A stretch of DNA of 15,560 nucleotides from an uncultured Lachnospiraceae bacterium (GCA_902773195.1 CACYDL010000069.1:1-15560); one strand, 5' to 3'; shown: positions 1 through 6,729, counted from the first letter of the stretch. The notes: generated by a model from the letters alone, not told the origin. Numbers and translations: made by a program.

Positions 1-1
1 C

Positions 2-604
2 GCGCTCTCGGAGATCCGCCTCTCGATGAGAAGAGGATACTTCCGTCTCGTGAAGGATCTGGTCGCGGACAGCGACGCCATGCTCCGCCTGAGGCTGGAG
101 ATGGGCGACGGGACGGCCGGGCTGATATTTCCCGGATTCTACAGCGAGGTGAGGGAGGACACCCGCGCCAGGGCGATCCATCAGTCGATCGTGGGGTCGG
201 GTTACTCCTACCGCCAGTGCGTGACGCGGCAAGGGATCGATTTTGAACAGTACGACGAATGCTTCTCCCGCATCAGGGACGTGGACGTCCTGACAGCCGG
301 CGCCATCGCGCTGGAACGAATCGGTTTTCCGTACCGCCTGTCGGATCAGGCGGAAGAGGCCTACGCCGGCTATCTGGGCCGGCACGCGGGGCTTCTGCTG
401 GAGCGCCTGATCGGGGAAGGGGACGCGGAGGGAGTCCGTGTGCTTGTGAGACACGCCGAGGTGCGCCGGGAGGACCTGGACGCCGCCGTCAGGCAGGCGT
501 CGGCAGACCGCGAGGCGGAGATCACCGGCCTCCTCATGGAGAAGGTGCGCCTGCAGGGCCAGGCCGGACACGGGATGGAGACGTTTTCTCTCGAGGGACT
601 GTAA
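2..604 (+). CDS. Unrecognised ankyrin-like protein, 5' end outside the window
   Basis: I do not recognise this protein with certainty. The frame is already open at base 2 (Ala-Leu-Ser-Glu-Ile-Arg before the first ATG at 26), so the true start is probably upstream and only the C-terminal ~200 residues are visible. The last third is a run of amphipathic helix pairs (LLERLIGEGDAEGVRVLVRH, then DLDAAVRQASADREAEITG, then LLMEK). This spacing is reminiscent of degenerate ankyrin repeats, which would suggest protein-protein contacts. There is no signal peptide or membrane segment in the visible part. The stop is 17 bases before the start of the VWA gene, so the three genes up to 3506 look like one transcript. 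It may be a substrate adaptor or partner of the AAA/VWA pair. That is an inference from context only. Confidence 0.7.
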   Translation, partial: ALSEIRLSMRRGYFRLVKDLVADSDAMLRLRLEMGDGTAGLIFPGFYSEVREDTRARAIHQSIVGSGYSYRQCVTRQGIDFEQYDECFSRIRDVDVLTAGAIALERIGFPYRLSDQAEEAYAGYLGRHAGLLLERLIGEGDAEGVRVLVRHAEVRREDLDAAVRQASADREAEITGLLMEKVRLQGQAGHGMETFSLEGL

Positions 605-621
605 GTCCTGCGGCAGGGACG

Positions 622-2028
622 ATGGAAGAACGGAAGGGAAGAGGAAACAGAACCGATCTGGAGGAGATCGGACGGAAGCTCATCACGGCTGCGCGGACGG
701 AGCTGTATCTTTCCATGCGTTTTATGGGACCGGCCCTGATGAGCCTGGAGCCGGTGATGGATCTCTCCGCGAGAACGATCGGGACGGACGCGGCGGCCCT
801 GAGGTACAACCCGGTCTGGGCGATGCAGACGTTTCTGGAGCACCCGTATGTGCTTGACCGCACCTGTCTCCACACGATCCTCCACTGTCTCTTCCGCCAT
901 ATGTACGGTCTTGACCTTCATCCGGATCCGGAGCTCTGGAATCTCTGCGCCGATATCGCCGCGGAGTCCGTGATCGACTCGATGGATTATTCCGTCGTGA
1001 GGAAAACGCCCTCTGATTTCCGCGTGGAGTGGTACGGAATCCTCGGACGGGAGGTCAGGATTCTCACCGCGGAAAGACTGTACCGCTATTTCAGCGCGAA
1101 TCCGCCGGAGTATTCCCTGCTCATGGCGCTCTCCTCCGAATTTCTGGCCGACGATCACGGCTTCTGGGAGCGGATGGAGGAGAAGCCGGAGGACGGCGGG
1201 CCAGATCCGGAGCGTTTCCCGAGGGGGAGCGAGGAGTGGAAACGGACCGCGAAGCGGGTGGAGAGCGAGCTGGTTCTCTCCGGCGACACCGCCGGCAGCA
1301 AGGCCGGCACGCTGACCAGACAGCTGGGCTTTGATCTCCGCGAAAGAGTCCGCTACCGGGATCTCCTGCGGAAATTCTCCGTGCTCCGGGAGGAGTGCCG
1401 GGTGGATCCGGATTCCTTTGATTACGGCTTTTACCACTACGGGATGGAGCTCTACGGCAACATGCCTCTGATCGAGGAGAACGAATTCGCGGAGGCGAGA
1501 AGAATCCGCTCCCTCGTCATCGCCATCGATACGTCGGCCTCCGTGAGCGACGGGACGGTCAGGCGCTTTCTGCAGGAGACGGCGGGGATGATCCTTCTCC
1601 GGGAGAATTTCTTCTCCCGCTTCGAGCTTCACATCGTTGAATGCGACGCGAAGGTGAGGCGCGATATCCTGATCACTGCTCCGGAGGAGATGGAGCGGTA
1701 CGCCGCCGGCATCTCTCTTTGCGGGGGAGGCGGAACGGATTTCCGGCCCGTGTTCGCGTATGTGGACGAACTGCGGAAAGAGGGAAAGCTCAGGGATCTC
1801 GCCGGACTCGTCTACTTCACGGACGGTTTCGGAAGATATCCCGGGGAAGACCCGGGGTATGAGACGGCGTTCGTCTTCTCGCGGGAGGATCTCGTGGACG
1901 AGAGGGAGGTGCCTCCCTGGATTCTGAAGGTGTACCTCGACGACGCCGGCGAAGAACCTCCGGCAAAGACAGAAGACACGGCGGCGCGCGGCGCGAAACG
2001 GCCGGCGCGAAAACAGGTGATCCTATGA
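622..2028 (+). CDS. VWA-like domain protein, DUF2201/COG3864 putative metallopeptidase type
   Basis: This 468-residue protein has two parts. The N-terminal ~200 residues resemble the putative metallopeptidase domain of COG3864 (DUF2201). The C-terminal part is a von Willebrand A domain with a complete MIDAS set: D303-T-S305-A-S307, T372-D373 after a Gly-rich turn, and D401 in YFTDG. A Mg-bound MIDAS normally binds partner proteins. Where the family usually has HExxH, this protein reads H84-T-I-L-H88, so the catalytic Glu is absent and peptidase activity is doubtful. I chose ATG 622 because the frame further upstream overlaps the preceding gene and reads as low-complexity Arg/Gly sequence. The site GCAGGGA before it is a weak ribosome binding site. 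The stop overlaps the start of the next gene (ATGA at 2025-2028), which implies translational coupling to its MoxR-like partner. The C-terminal tail from about residue 440 is charged and probably disordered. Confidence 0.85.
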   Translation: MEERKGRGNRTDLEEIGRKLITAARTELYLSMRFMGPALMSLEPVMDLSARTIGTDAAALRYNPVWAMQTFLEHPYVLDRTCLHTILHCLFRHMYGLDLHPDPELWNLCADIAAESVIDSMDYSVVRKTPSDFRVEWYGILGREVRILTAERLYRYFSANPPEYSLLMALSSEFLADDHGFWERMEEKPEDGGPDPERFPRGSEEWKRTAKRVESELVLSGDTAGSKAGTLTRQLGFDLRERVRYRDLLRKFSVLREECRVDPDSFDYGFYHYGMELYGNMPLIEENEFAEARRIRSLVIAIDTSASVSDGTVRRFLQETAGMILLRENFFSRFELHIVECDAKVRRDILITAPEEMERYAAGISLCGGGGTDFRPVFAYVDELRKEGKLRDLAGLVYFTDGFGRYPGEDPGYETAFVFSREDLVDEREVPPWILKVYLDDAGEEPPAKTEDTAARGAKRPARKQVIL

Positions 2029-3506
2029 ATATCAAAGAAGCCAGACAGGAGATTATCGATACCATAGAGGCGTATCTCGCAAAGGACGAGACCGGCGCCT
2101 ACGAGATTCCCGTGGAGCGCCAGAGGCCGATTCTGCTCATGGGCCCTCCCGGCATCGGCAAGACGGCGATCATGGAGCAGGCGGCCGCCGAATGCGGCAT
2201 CAACCTCGTCTCCTATACGATCACCCATCACACGAGACAGAGCGCGATCGGTCTGCCCTTTATCTCCCGAAAGAATTTCGGAGGCAGGGAGTATTCGGTC
2301 ACCGAGTACACCATGAGCGAAATCATCGCGGCGGTCTATGAGCAGATCGAAAGATCCGGCGTACGGGAGGGCATTCTGTTTCTCGACGAGATCAACTGCG
2401 TTTCCGAGACGCTGGCCCCGACGATGCTGCAGTTCCTTCAGTACAAGACCTTCGGCACCCACCGCGTGCCGGACGGCTTTCTGATCGTGACCGCCGGGAA
2501 TCCCCCCGAATACAACAAATCCGTCCGGGACCTGGATATCGTCACGCTGGACCGCGTAAAAAGGATCGACGTGGAGGCGGATTTCGACGCGTGGAAGGAG
2601 TACGCCTACCGGGCGGGCATCCACGGATCCATTCTGTCGTATCTCGAGATCCGGAGAGAGCATTTCTACCACGTCGAGACGGGGCTGGACGGCAAACGCT
2701 TCATCACGGCCCGCGGCTGGGAGGATCTTTCGCGCATGATCCGGGTCTATGAGAAGCTGGGGAAGCCCGTGACGGAGAAGCTGGTGCTTCAGTACCTTGA
2801 GTCCCCGGAGGCGGCAGCGGATTACGCGGCCTACTACGATCTTTACAACCGCTACCGCAGCGTGTACCGGATCGACGACATCCTGGACGGCGCCGTGCCT
2901 GCCTCGGAGATGGATTTCCGGTCGGCGGCCTTCGACGAGAAGCTGAGTCTCATCGGACTTCTGACCGACCGCCTGAACCGCGATTTCAGGGCCTATTGCG
3001 AGGACGAGGACGTCCAAAAACGGCTGTTCTCCATTCTGAAGGAGGCCTTCGCGGAGGAAGGACGGGACTTTTCCGCGATACCCGGCGAAGTGAGGGCGCA
3101 TCTTGAGAGCATGACCGCCTCCGGCCTGGCAGGTCCCGAGGAGCTGCGTCTGGAGAGACTGGTGCTGAAGGCCGCCGGGGAGATGCCCCGGGGAGAGAAG
3201 GATGAGAAAGAGGCGGTCAGGAAGTGGTTCTCTGCCAGAGAGAACAGCAGGCAGGCGGAAGCCGTGAAGACGGGATCCCGGCTGACCAATGCCTTTTCCT
3301 TTCTGGCGGACAGCTTCGGCGAGGGGCAGGAGCTGGTCATTTTCCTGACGGAGCTCTCCGCGGGATACCACAGTCTCCGCTTTGTCACGGAGTGCGGGAA
3401 CGAAGCCTTTTTCCGCTACAACAGGCTTCTGCTGCTCCGGGACCGACGGGAAAGCCTTGTGAAGGAAGTGATGGAGCTCACCGGGGAGGCAGGAAAATCC
3501 GAATAA
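2025..3506 (+). CDS. MoxR-like AAA+ ATPase
   Basis: This is a 493-residue AAA+ ATPase. Walker A is GPPGIGKT at residues 40-47 and Walker B is ILFLDE with D121-E122. A sensor-1 Asn lies in VTAGNPPEYN. The MoxR branch of AAA+ proteins typically works with a VWA protein to remodel or mature other complexes, often by metal or cofactor insertion. The gene overlaps the VWA gene by four bases, which fits that pairing. The region after residue ~300 is helical and not recognised. It is longer than minimal MoxR proteins (about 320 residues) and may form a partner-specific lid or docking region. No membrane segments are seen, so it is probably cytoplasmic. The family call is secure. The substrate is unknown. 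Confidence 0.9.
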   Translation: MNIKEARQEIIDTIEAYLAKDETGAYEIPVERQRPILLMGPPGIGKTAIMEQAAAECGINLVSYTITHHTRQSAIGLPFISRKNFGGREYSVTEYTMSEIIAAVYEQIERSGVREGILFLDEINCVSETLAPTMLQFLQYKTFGTHRVPDGFLIVTAGNPPEYNKSVRDLDIVTLDRVKRIDVEADFDAWKEYAYRAGIHGSILSYLEIRREHFYHVETGLDGKRFITARGWEDLSRMIRVYEKLGKPVTEKLVLQYLESPEAAADYAAYYDLYNRYRSVYRIDDILDGAVPASEMDFRSAAFDEKLSLIGLLTDRLNRDFRAYCEDEDVQKRLFSILKEAFAEEGRDFSAIPGEVRAHLESMTASGLAGPEELRLERLVLKAAGEMPRGEKDEKEAVRKWFSARENSRQAEAVKTGSRLTNAFSFLADSFGEGQELVIFLTELSAGYHSLRFVTECGNEAFFRYNRLLLLRDRRESLVKEVMELTGEAGKSE

Positions 3507-3512
3507 CCGGAG

Positions 3513-3542
3513 TTGCAAAACAGCGGACGGTTATACTATAAT
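3513..3542 (+). promoter_or_regulatory. Sigma-70 type promoter of the COG0523 GTPase genes
   Basis: TTGCAA (3513-3518) and a perfect TATAAT (3537-3542) are separated by 18 bases. An overlapping TATACT lies at 3532-3537. Transcription would start at about 3549, immediately at the base of a strong hairpin, which leaves a leader of about 130 nt before the first GTPase gene. Confidence 0.65.
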
Positions 3543-3548
3543 CGGAAT

Positions 3549-3678
3549 CGGCTCCGGGAAGACCCGGAGCCGTGAACCGTTGTCGATTCACATCCCCGGG
3601 AGGAGGCCTGTGTGAATTTCCGCATGGCCTTTTGGGGGGCGTGATCACACATATATATCAGGCAGGAGGAAAAGAGTT
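3549..3678 (+). other. Structured 5' leader upstream of the first GTPase gene
   Basis: The leader begins with a perfect 10-bp stem (arms 3549-3558 and 3563-3572, AAGA loop). A second dyad follows, ATTCACA (3586-3592) with TGTGAAT (3611-3617). There is no T-run after either, so neither is a normal intrinsic terminator. The first hairpin lies at the predicted transcript start and could protect the 5' end. The ribosome binding site AGGAGGA (3664-3670) is 8 bases before ATG 3679. A metal-responsive RNA is possible, but no known riboswitch class was recognised. Confidence 0.4.
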
Positions 3679-4761
3679 ATGACAAAGGTTGACATAATTT
3701 CCGGATTTCTCGGCGCGGGAAAGACCACGCTGATCAGAGAACTTCTTGCTGACGCGTTCAAGGGCCAGCAGATCGTTCTGATTGAAAACGAATTCGGCGA
3801 AATCGGCATCGACGGCGGATTTCTGAAGGACGCGGGAATTGAAATCCGCGAGATGAACTCGGGCTGCATCTGCTGCTCGCTCGTCGGGGATTTCGGGACC
3901 GCCCTGGGAGAGGTATCCAGGCAGTATCATCCCGACCGCATCGTCATCGAGCCCTCGGGCGTCGGCAAGCTTTCCGACGTCATTCACGCCGTGGAGAGAG
4001 TAAAGGACGAGGCGGATATCGAGATCAATTCCGCCGTGACGGTCGTCGACGTGCTCAAGTGCAGGATGTATCTCAAGAATTTCGGCGAATTCTTCAGGAA
4101 CCAGGTCGAATCCGCCGGTACCGTGATCCTGAGCCGCACCGATACAGAGAAGGCCACGCCCGAGAAGATCGAGGAGGCCGTGGCGCTGATCAGGGAACTC
4201 AATCCCGAGGCGACGGTCATCACGACGCCGGTGGCGCAGCTCGGCGGAAAGAAGGTCCTTGAGACCATCGAAGGCGTCAAAATCGATCTGACGAAGCTCG
4301 AGCCGGTTCACGAGCACCATCACCATCACGACGAGGAGGAGCACGAGCACCACCACGATCATGACGGGGAGGAGCATGAGCATCATCATGATCACGAGGA
4401 GCATGAGCACCACCACGATCACGAGGAGCATGAGCATCATCATGACCACGGCCACGGACATCACCATCATCACGACCACGACGCGGATGAGGTGTTCACG
4501 AGCTGGGGCCGGGAGACTGTCAGAAAATATACGAAGGAACAGATCACGGAGATCCTCGGGAAGCTGGCCGACGAGGAGACCTTCGGCCTGGTGCTCCGCG
4601 CCAAGGGAATGGTCGCGGGAGAGGACGGAACCTGGATCTACTTCGACATGGTTCCCGAAGAATGCGACGTCAGGGAAGGAGCTCCCGAGTATACGGGACG
4701 CCTGTGCGTGATCGGTTCCGAGCTGAAGGAAGACAAGCTGGCCGAACTTTTCGGACTTTGA
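3679..4761 (+). CDS. COG0523 (CobW/YjiA-type) metal-trafficking GTPase with His-rich insert
   Basis: This 360-residue G3E-family P-loop GTPase has Walker A GFLGAGKT at 9-16, the ENEFGEIGID switch segment near 36-45, CICC at 63-66 (the CxCC metal site of the family), IEPSG as the Walker-B-like motif, and SRTD in place of the usual NKxD. Between the GTPase domain and the CobW C-terminal domain, residues 211-267 hold 33 His in 57 residues mixed with Asp and Glu. This segment is built from HEHHHDHEE repeats and probably buffers or delivers Zn, Ni or Co. The family hands metal to client enzymes in a GTP-dependent way, and many members are induced by zinc shortage. The C-terminal ~95 residues match the CobW C-terminal domain in position and length. 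The gene lies 36 bases before a second GTPase gene and shares its promoter. Metal identity cannot be read from sequence. The zinc exporter operon next door favours zinc. Confidence 0.92.
   Translation: MTKVDIISGFLGAGKTTLIRELLADAFKGQQIVLIENEFGEIGIDGGFLKDAGIEIREMNSGCICCSLVGDFGTALGEVSRQYHPDRIVIEPSGVGKLSDVIHAVERVKDEADIEINSAVTVVDVLKCRMYLKNFGEFFRNQVESAGTVILSRTDTEKATPEKIEEAVALIRELNPEATVITTPVAQLGGKKVLETIEGVKIDLTKLEPVHEHHHHHDEEEHEHHHDHDGEEHEHHHDHEEHEHHHDHEEHEHHHDHGHGHHHHHDHDADEVFTSWGRETVRKYTKEQITEILGKLADEETFGLVLRAKGMVAGEDGTWIYFDMVPEECDVREGAPEYTGRLCVIGSELKEDKLAELFGL
4342..4449 (+). repeat. In-frame 27-bp tandem repeats encoding the His-rich segment
   Basis: There are four consecutive units of nine codons (HEHHHDHEE), starting at 4342, 4375, 4402 and 4429. 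The first carries two extra codons (Asp-Gly) and the last is truncated. The units differ mainly by CAT/CAC and GAT/GAC choices. This suggests duplication followed by silent drift, and a length that may vary between strains. Confidence 0.85.
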
Positions 4762-4797
4762 TGATTCGAAAAATCCGGCGGGGGAGGTGATGACCCT

Positions 4798-5754
4798 ATG
4801 AATGAAGAAGAAGTCAGGGTGCCGGTATACCTGATCACCGGCTTTCTTGAGAGCGGCAAGACGTCGTTTATCAACAAGGTGGCAAGACAGTCCTATTTCC
4901 AGATCCCGCAGCCGACGCTGATCATCAACTGCGAGGAGGGTGAGAAGGAGTACGATTCGGCCGATCTGACCCGCTACAGGACCATCGCGGTGGATTTCGG
5001 GGAGCAGGAGGCGCTCACGCCGGACAGGCTCCGGGAGCTGGAGAAGGACATCCATCCCGGCCGCGTCATGGTGGAGCTCAATCCCCTCTGGGGCGTGGCG
5101 AATTTCGAGACGATGCCCCTGCCCGACGGGTGGGGCATCGTCCAGGAGATCGCGATCGTCGACGCGACGACCTATCCGGTCTACCGGACCAATATGAAAT
5201 CCCTGTTCGTGGAGATGTTCGCCAACGCCGATCTCGTGATGTTCAACCGCGCGTCCGCCGATATGCCGCTGGCGGATTTCCGCCGCGGAATCAAGGTGTC
5301 GAACGCGGCCTGCGAGGTCGCCTTCGAGGGAAAGGGCGGCGAGATGATCGATATTTTCGAGGACGCCCTGCCCTACGACACGGAGGCGGACGTCATTGAC
5401 ATCGAGGACGTCGATTACGGTATTTTCTATGTCGACATCAGGGACAATCCCGACAGATACGAGGGAAAGAAGATTCATCTTCGCGGTAAGATGGCGAAGA
5501 CGAAGGCCCTGGGCTCAAAATACTTCGGCTTAGGCTGGATGGCGATGACCTGCTGCGCCGCGGATATACAGTTTATCGGCTATATCTGCGAGAGCCCCAA
5601 GGCGAGGGGCTACGCCAACGGCACATGGGTGGAAATCACCGCCAAGGTCGAGATACGCCATATGCTGGCCTACCACGGCCGGGGACCGGTGTTCCGCGTG
5701 CTGTCGATGGAGCAGATCGCGCCGCCGGAATCCGAACTGGTCTATTTTAACTGA
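4798..5754 (+). CDS. CobW-like P-loop GTPase fused to a YcgQ/TIGR03943-like C-terminal domain
   Basis: This is a 318-residue protein. The N-terminal ~200 residues follow the CobW fold: Walker A GFLESGKTS at 15-23, MVELNP where IEPSG would be, and FNRASAD at the base-recognition position. The CxCC metal site of the family is missing. The C-terminal ~110 residues are not a CobW C-terminal domain. They read RGKMAKTK, then FGLGWMAMTCCAADIQFIGY with C252-C253 and D256, then a closing beta-rich stretch. This resembles the C-terminal region of YcgQ/TIGR03943 proteins, which accompany UPF0718 permeases and zinc-related GTPases. I recall that match and could not search it. A near-perfect ribosome binding site GGAGGTGAT (4783-4791) precedes ATG 4798 by 6 bases. 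It is co-transcribed with the His-rich GTPase. A role in metal allocation is likely. The exact reaction is unknown. Confidence 0.8.
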   Translation: MNEEEVRVPVYLITGFLESGKTSFINKVARQSYFQIPQPTLIINCEEGEKEYDSADLTRYRTIAVDFGEQEALTPDRLRELEKDIHPGRVMVELNPLWGVANFETMPLPDGWGIVQEIAIVDATTYPVYRTNMKSLFVEMFANADLVMFNRASADMPLADFRRGIKVSNAACEVAFEGKGGEMIDIFEDALPYDTEADVIDIEDVDYGIFYVDIRDNPDRYEGKKIHLRGKMAKTKALGSKYFGLGWMAMTCCAADIQFIGYICESPKARGYANGTWVEITAKVEIRHMLAYHGRGPVFRVLSMEQIAPPESELVYFN

Positions 5755-5758
5755 GCTT

Positions 5759-5796
5759 ACAGCCGGGAGTCACAGACGGTGGCTTCCGGCTGTTTT
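5759..5796 (+). terminator. Intrinsic terminator after the GTPase pair
   Basis: An 11-bp stem with one G-U pair (arms 5759-5769 and 5783-5793) has a 13-nt loop and ends in only four T (5793-5796). It starts five bases after the stop codon. The short T-run suggests incomplete termination, consistent with a second terminator at 5889-5912. Confidence 0.6.
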
Positions 5797-5812
5797 GGAG
5801 TTATAGGAAAAA

Positions 5813-5870
5813 ACGGAGTTTTGTGTCTCCCGCGGGGAACGCCCGCGAAGAGGGACGGGAACAAAACCGT
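5813..5870. other. Long imperfect stem-loop between the two terminators
   Basis: The outer arms ACG (5813-5815) and GTTTTGT (5818-5824) pair with ACAAAAC (5861-5867) and CGT (5868-5870). The inner stem CGCGGG (5831-5836) pairs with CCCGCG (5842-5847) around a GAACG loop. There is partial pairing between. It has no coding potential that I trust. It could be part of the GTPase 3' untranslated region or of a small RNA ending at the next terminator. Confidence 0.35.
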
Positions 5871-5888
5871 TTCTTCCGGGACAGAGAA

Positions 5889-5912
5889 AGCACCCTGCGG
5901 GGTGTTTTTTTT
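5889..5912 (+). terminator. Strong intrinsic terminator before the metal-efflux operon
   Basis: CACCC (5891-5895), a TGCG loop and GGGTG (5900-5904) form a stem that is extended by flanking A-T and G-U pairs. Eight T follow (5905-5912). It isolates the efflux operon from readthrough. Confidence 0.8.
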
Positions 5913-5924
5913 CGTGAAAAGGTA

Positions 5925-5952
5925 TTGACATCGCTATAACATATGATAATAT
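5925..5952 (+). promoter_or_regulatory. Promoter of the arsR-HMA-ATPase operon
   Basis: A consensus -35 TTGACA lies at 5925-5930. The -10 lies in a run of A/T, with TAATAT at 5947-5952 (16-base spacing) as the best-spaced choice. GATAAT (5945-5950) and TATATT (5950-5955) are alternatives. Transcription would start inside the adjacent operator. Confidence 0.7.
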
Positions 5953-5974
5953 ATTCATATGAATTAAAATTCAT
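5953..5974. promoter_or_regulatory. ArsR-family operator with three half-sites
   Basis: A perfect 12-bp palindrome ATTCATATGAAT (5953-5964) shares its right half with a second perfect inverted repeat, ATGAAT (5959-5964) and ATTCAT (5969-5974) with TAAA between. TGAA/TTCA dyads are typical of SmtB/CzrA-type operators. The site lies between the -10 and the start codon of the repressor gene, as expected for autoregulation. Confidence 0.7.
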
Positions 5975-5994
5975 TATGCGAGGTGAAGGTTTCG

Positions 5995-6336
5995 ATGGAA
6001 AAACATCCCTGCGGTGAGGCCATGCGGCATGCGATCAATCATCTCATAGCCGATATCGACGAGGTGGAGCTGAGCGAGCTCGCCGAGCTTTTCAAGGTCT
6101 TCGGCGACTCGACACGGATCAGGATTCTGGCGGATCTCTTTCAGGGGGAGAAAAACGTGACGGAGATCTGCGACGATCTGGAGATGAACCAGTCGGCCGT
6201 CTCCCATCAGCTCAGGATCCTGAAGGTCTCGAAGCTGATCAAGGCGAGGCGGGAAGGAAAGGCCATGATTTATTCCCTGGCGGACGACCATGTGAAGACG
6301 ATCATGGCGATGGGAATCGAACACATCGAGGAGTGA
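5995..6336 (+). CDS. ArsR/SmtB-family metal-sensing repressor, CzrA-like
   Basis: This 113-residue winged-helix repressor has the recognition helix MNQSAVSHQLRIL (residues ~64-76) followed by the wing GKAMIYSL. The C-terminal helix contains D97-x-H99-(10 residues)-H110-x-x-E113, a complete alpha5 zinc-type site as known in SmtB and CzrA. It should release DNA when Zn (or Co/Cd) binds, so the exporter is induced by excess metal. C6 and C59 are present, but the double-Cys CadC/ArsR helix motif is not, which argues against arsenic or a pure cadmium/lead sensor. I chose ATG 5995 over GTG 5983 because AGGTGA (5981-5986) is correctly spaced for the ATG and overlaps the GTG. The gene follows its own promoter and operator and leads the efflux operon. 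Confidence 0.9.
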   Translation: MEKHPCGEAMRHAINHLIADIDEVELSELAELFKVFGDSTRIRILADLFQGEKNVTEICDDLEMNQSAVSHQLRILKVSKLIKARREGKAMIYSLADDHVKTIMAMGIEHIEE

Positions 6337-6352
6337 CGTCGTGCATCCGTTT

Positions 6353-6382
6353 TCTGCCGCTCCCGCGGAAGGATGCGGCAGA
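6353..6382 (+). other. Hairpin between arsR and the HMA gene
   Basis: TCTGCCGC (6353-6360) pairs perfectly with GCGGCAGA (6375-6382). A second possible stem, GCATCC (6343-6348) with GGATGC (6371-6376), overlaps it and would exclude it. No T-run follows. It may tune relative levels of repressor and pump mRNA by processing or stability. Confidence 0.4.
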
Positions 6383-6440
6383 GAACCCGGGATAGAAGGA
6401 ATCAGGCAAAGGAAACCCCAAAACAGTAGGAGGAAGGGAC

Positions 6441-6656
6441 ATGAAGAAGAAATTCAAATGCGAGATCGACTGTGCCAACTGCGCCGCCAAGGTCGAGGAG
6501 GCGATCCGGAAAATGGAAGGCGTCAAGGACGTAAAGGTAAATTTCCTGACGCAGAAGATGACGTTTGAGGCAGACGACGACCGCTTCGACGAGCTTCTCA
6601 GGGAAGCCGTAAAGACGGGGAAGAAGATCGAGCCTGATTTCAGTGTGGAAATCTGA
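6441..6656 (+). CDS. Stand-alone heavy-metal-associated (HMA) metallochaperone
   Basis: This 71-residue protein has the length and pattern of a single HMA ferredoxin-like domain. The metal loop is D10-C11-A-N-C14, with an extra C7 three residues before the Asp. The DCxxC form is characteristic of ZntA-type zinc/cadmium domains rather than the copper-binding MxCxxC form. The strong ribosome binding site AGGAGGAAGG (about 6428-6437) precedes ATG 6441. The protein lies between the repressor and an ATPase that lacks any N-terminal HMA domain, so it probably serves as that pump's detached metal-delivery or regulatory domain. It is cytoplasmic, with no signal or membrane segment. A copper chaperone (CopZ-like) is the alternative but fits less well. 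Confidence 0.9.
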   Translation: MKKKFKCEIDCANCAAKVEEAIRKMEGVKDVKVNFLTQKMTFEADDDRFDELLREAVKTGKKIEPDFSVEI

Positions 6657-6729
6657 CCGTGCCAGGCGGGGAAGACGGGAAACCGAAGGAGTCGCAGGAG
6701 CACGGAGACGGGAAAGAAGGGATGACGAG

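Noticed and set aside
259..621. N-terminal extension of the VWA protein
   Set aside because: It overlaps the preceding gene in another frame and encodes Arg/Gly/Ala-rich low-complexity sequence. ATG 622 fits the family start.
1812..3518. Long minus-strand open frame across the AAA ATPase gene
   Set aside because: It is antisense to a protein with intact Walker motifs, and its composition is typical of a shadow frame.
3642..3660. TGAT...ATCA dyad before the first GTPase gene as a Fur/Zur box
   Set aside because: Only four bases on each side match, and the sequence does not resemble known Fur or Zur consensus sites.
3658..5478. Long minus-strand open frame across both GTPase genes
   Set aside because: It is antisense to strong family members. 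Its low-complexity Val/Met/Leu stretch is simply the complement of the His codons.
5983..5994. GTG start for the ArsR gene
   Set aside because: The GTG lies within the AGGTGA ribosome binding site that is correctly spaced for ATG 5995.
6643..6729. GTG start giving the P1B ATPase 29 more residues
   Set aside because: It overlaps the end of the HMA gene, adds only an Arg-rich stretch and has no good ribosome binding site.
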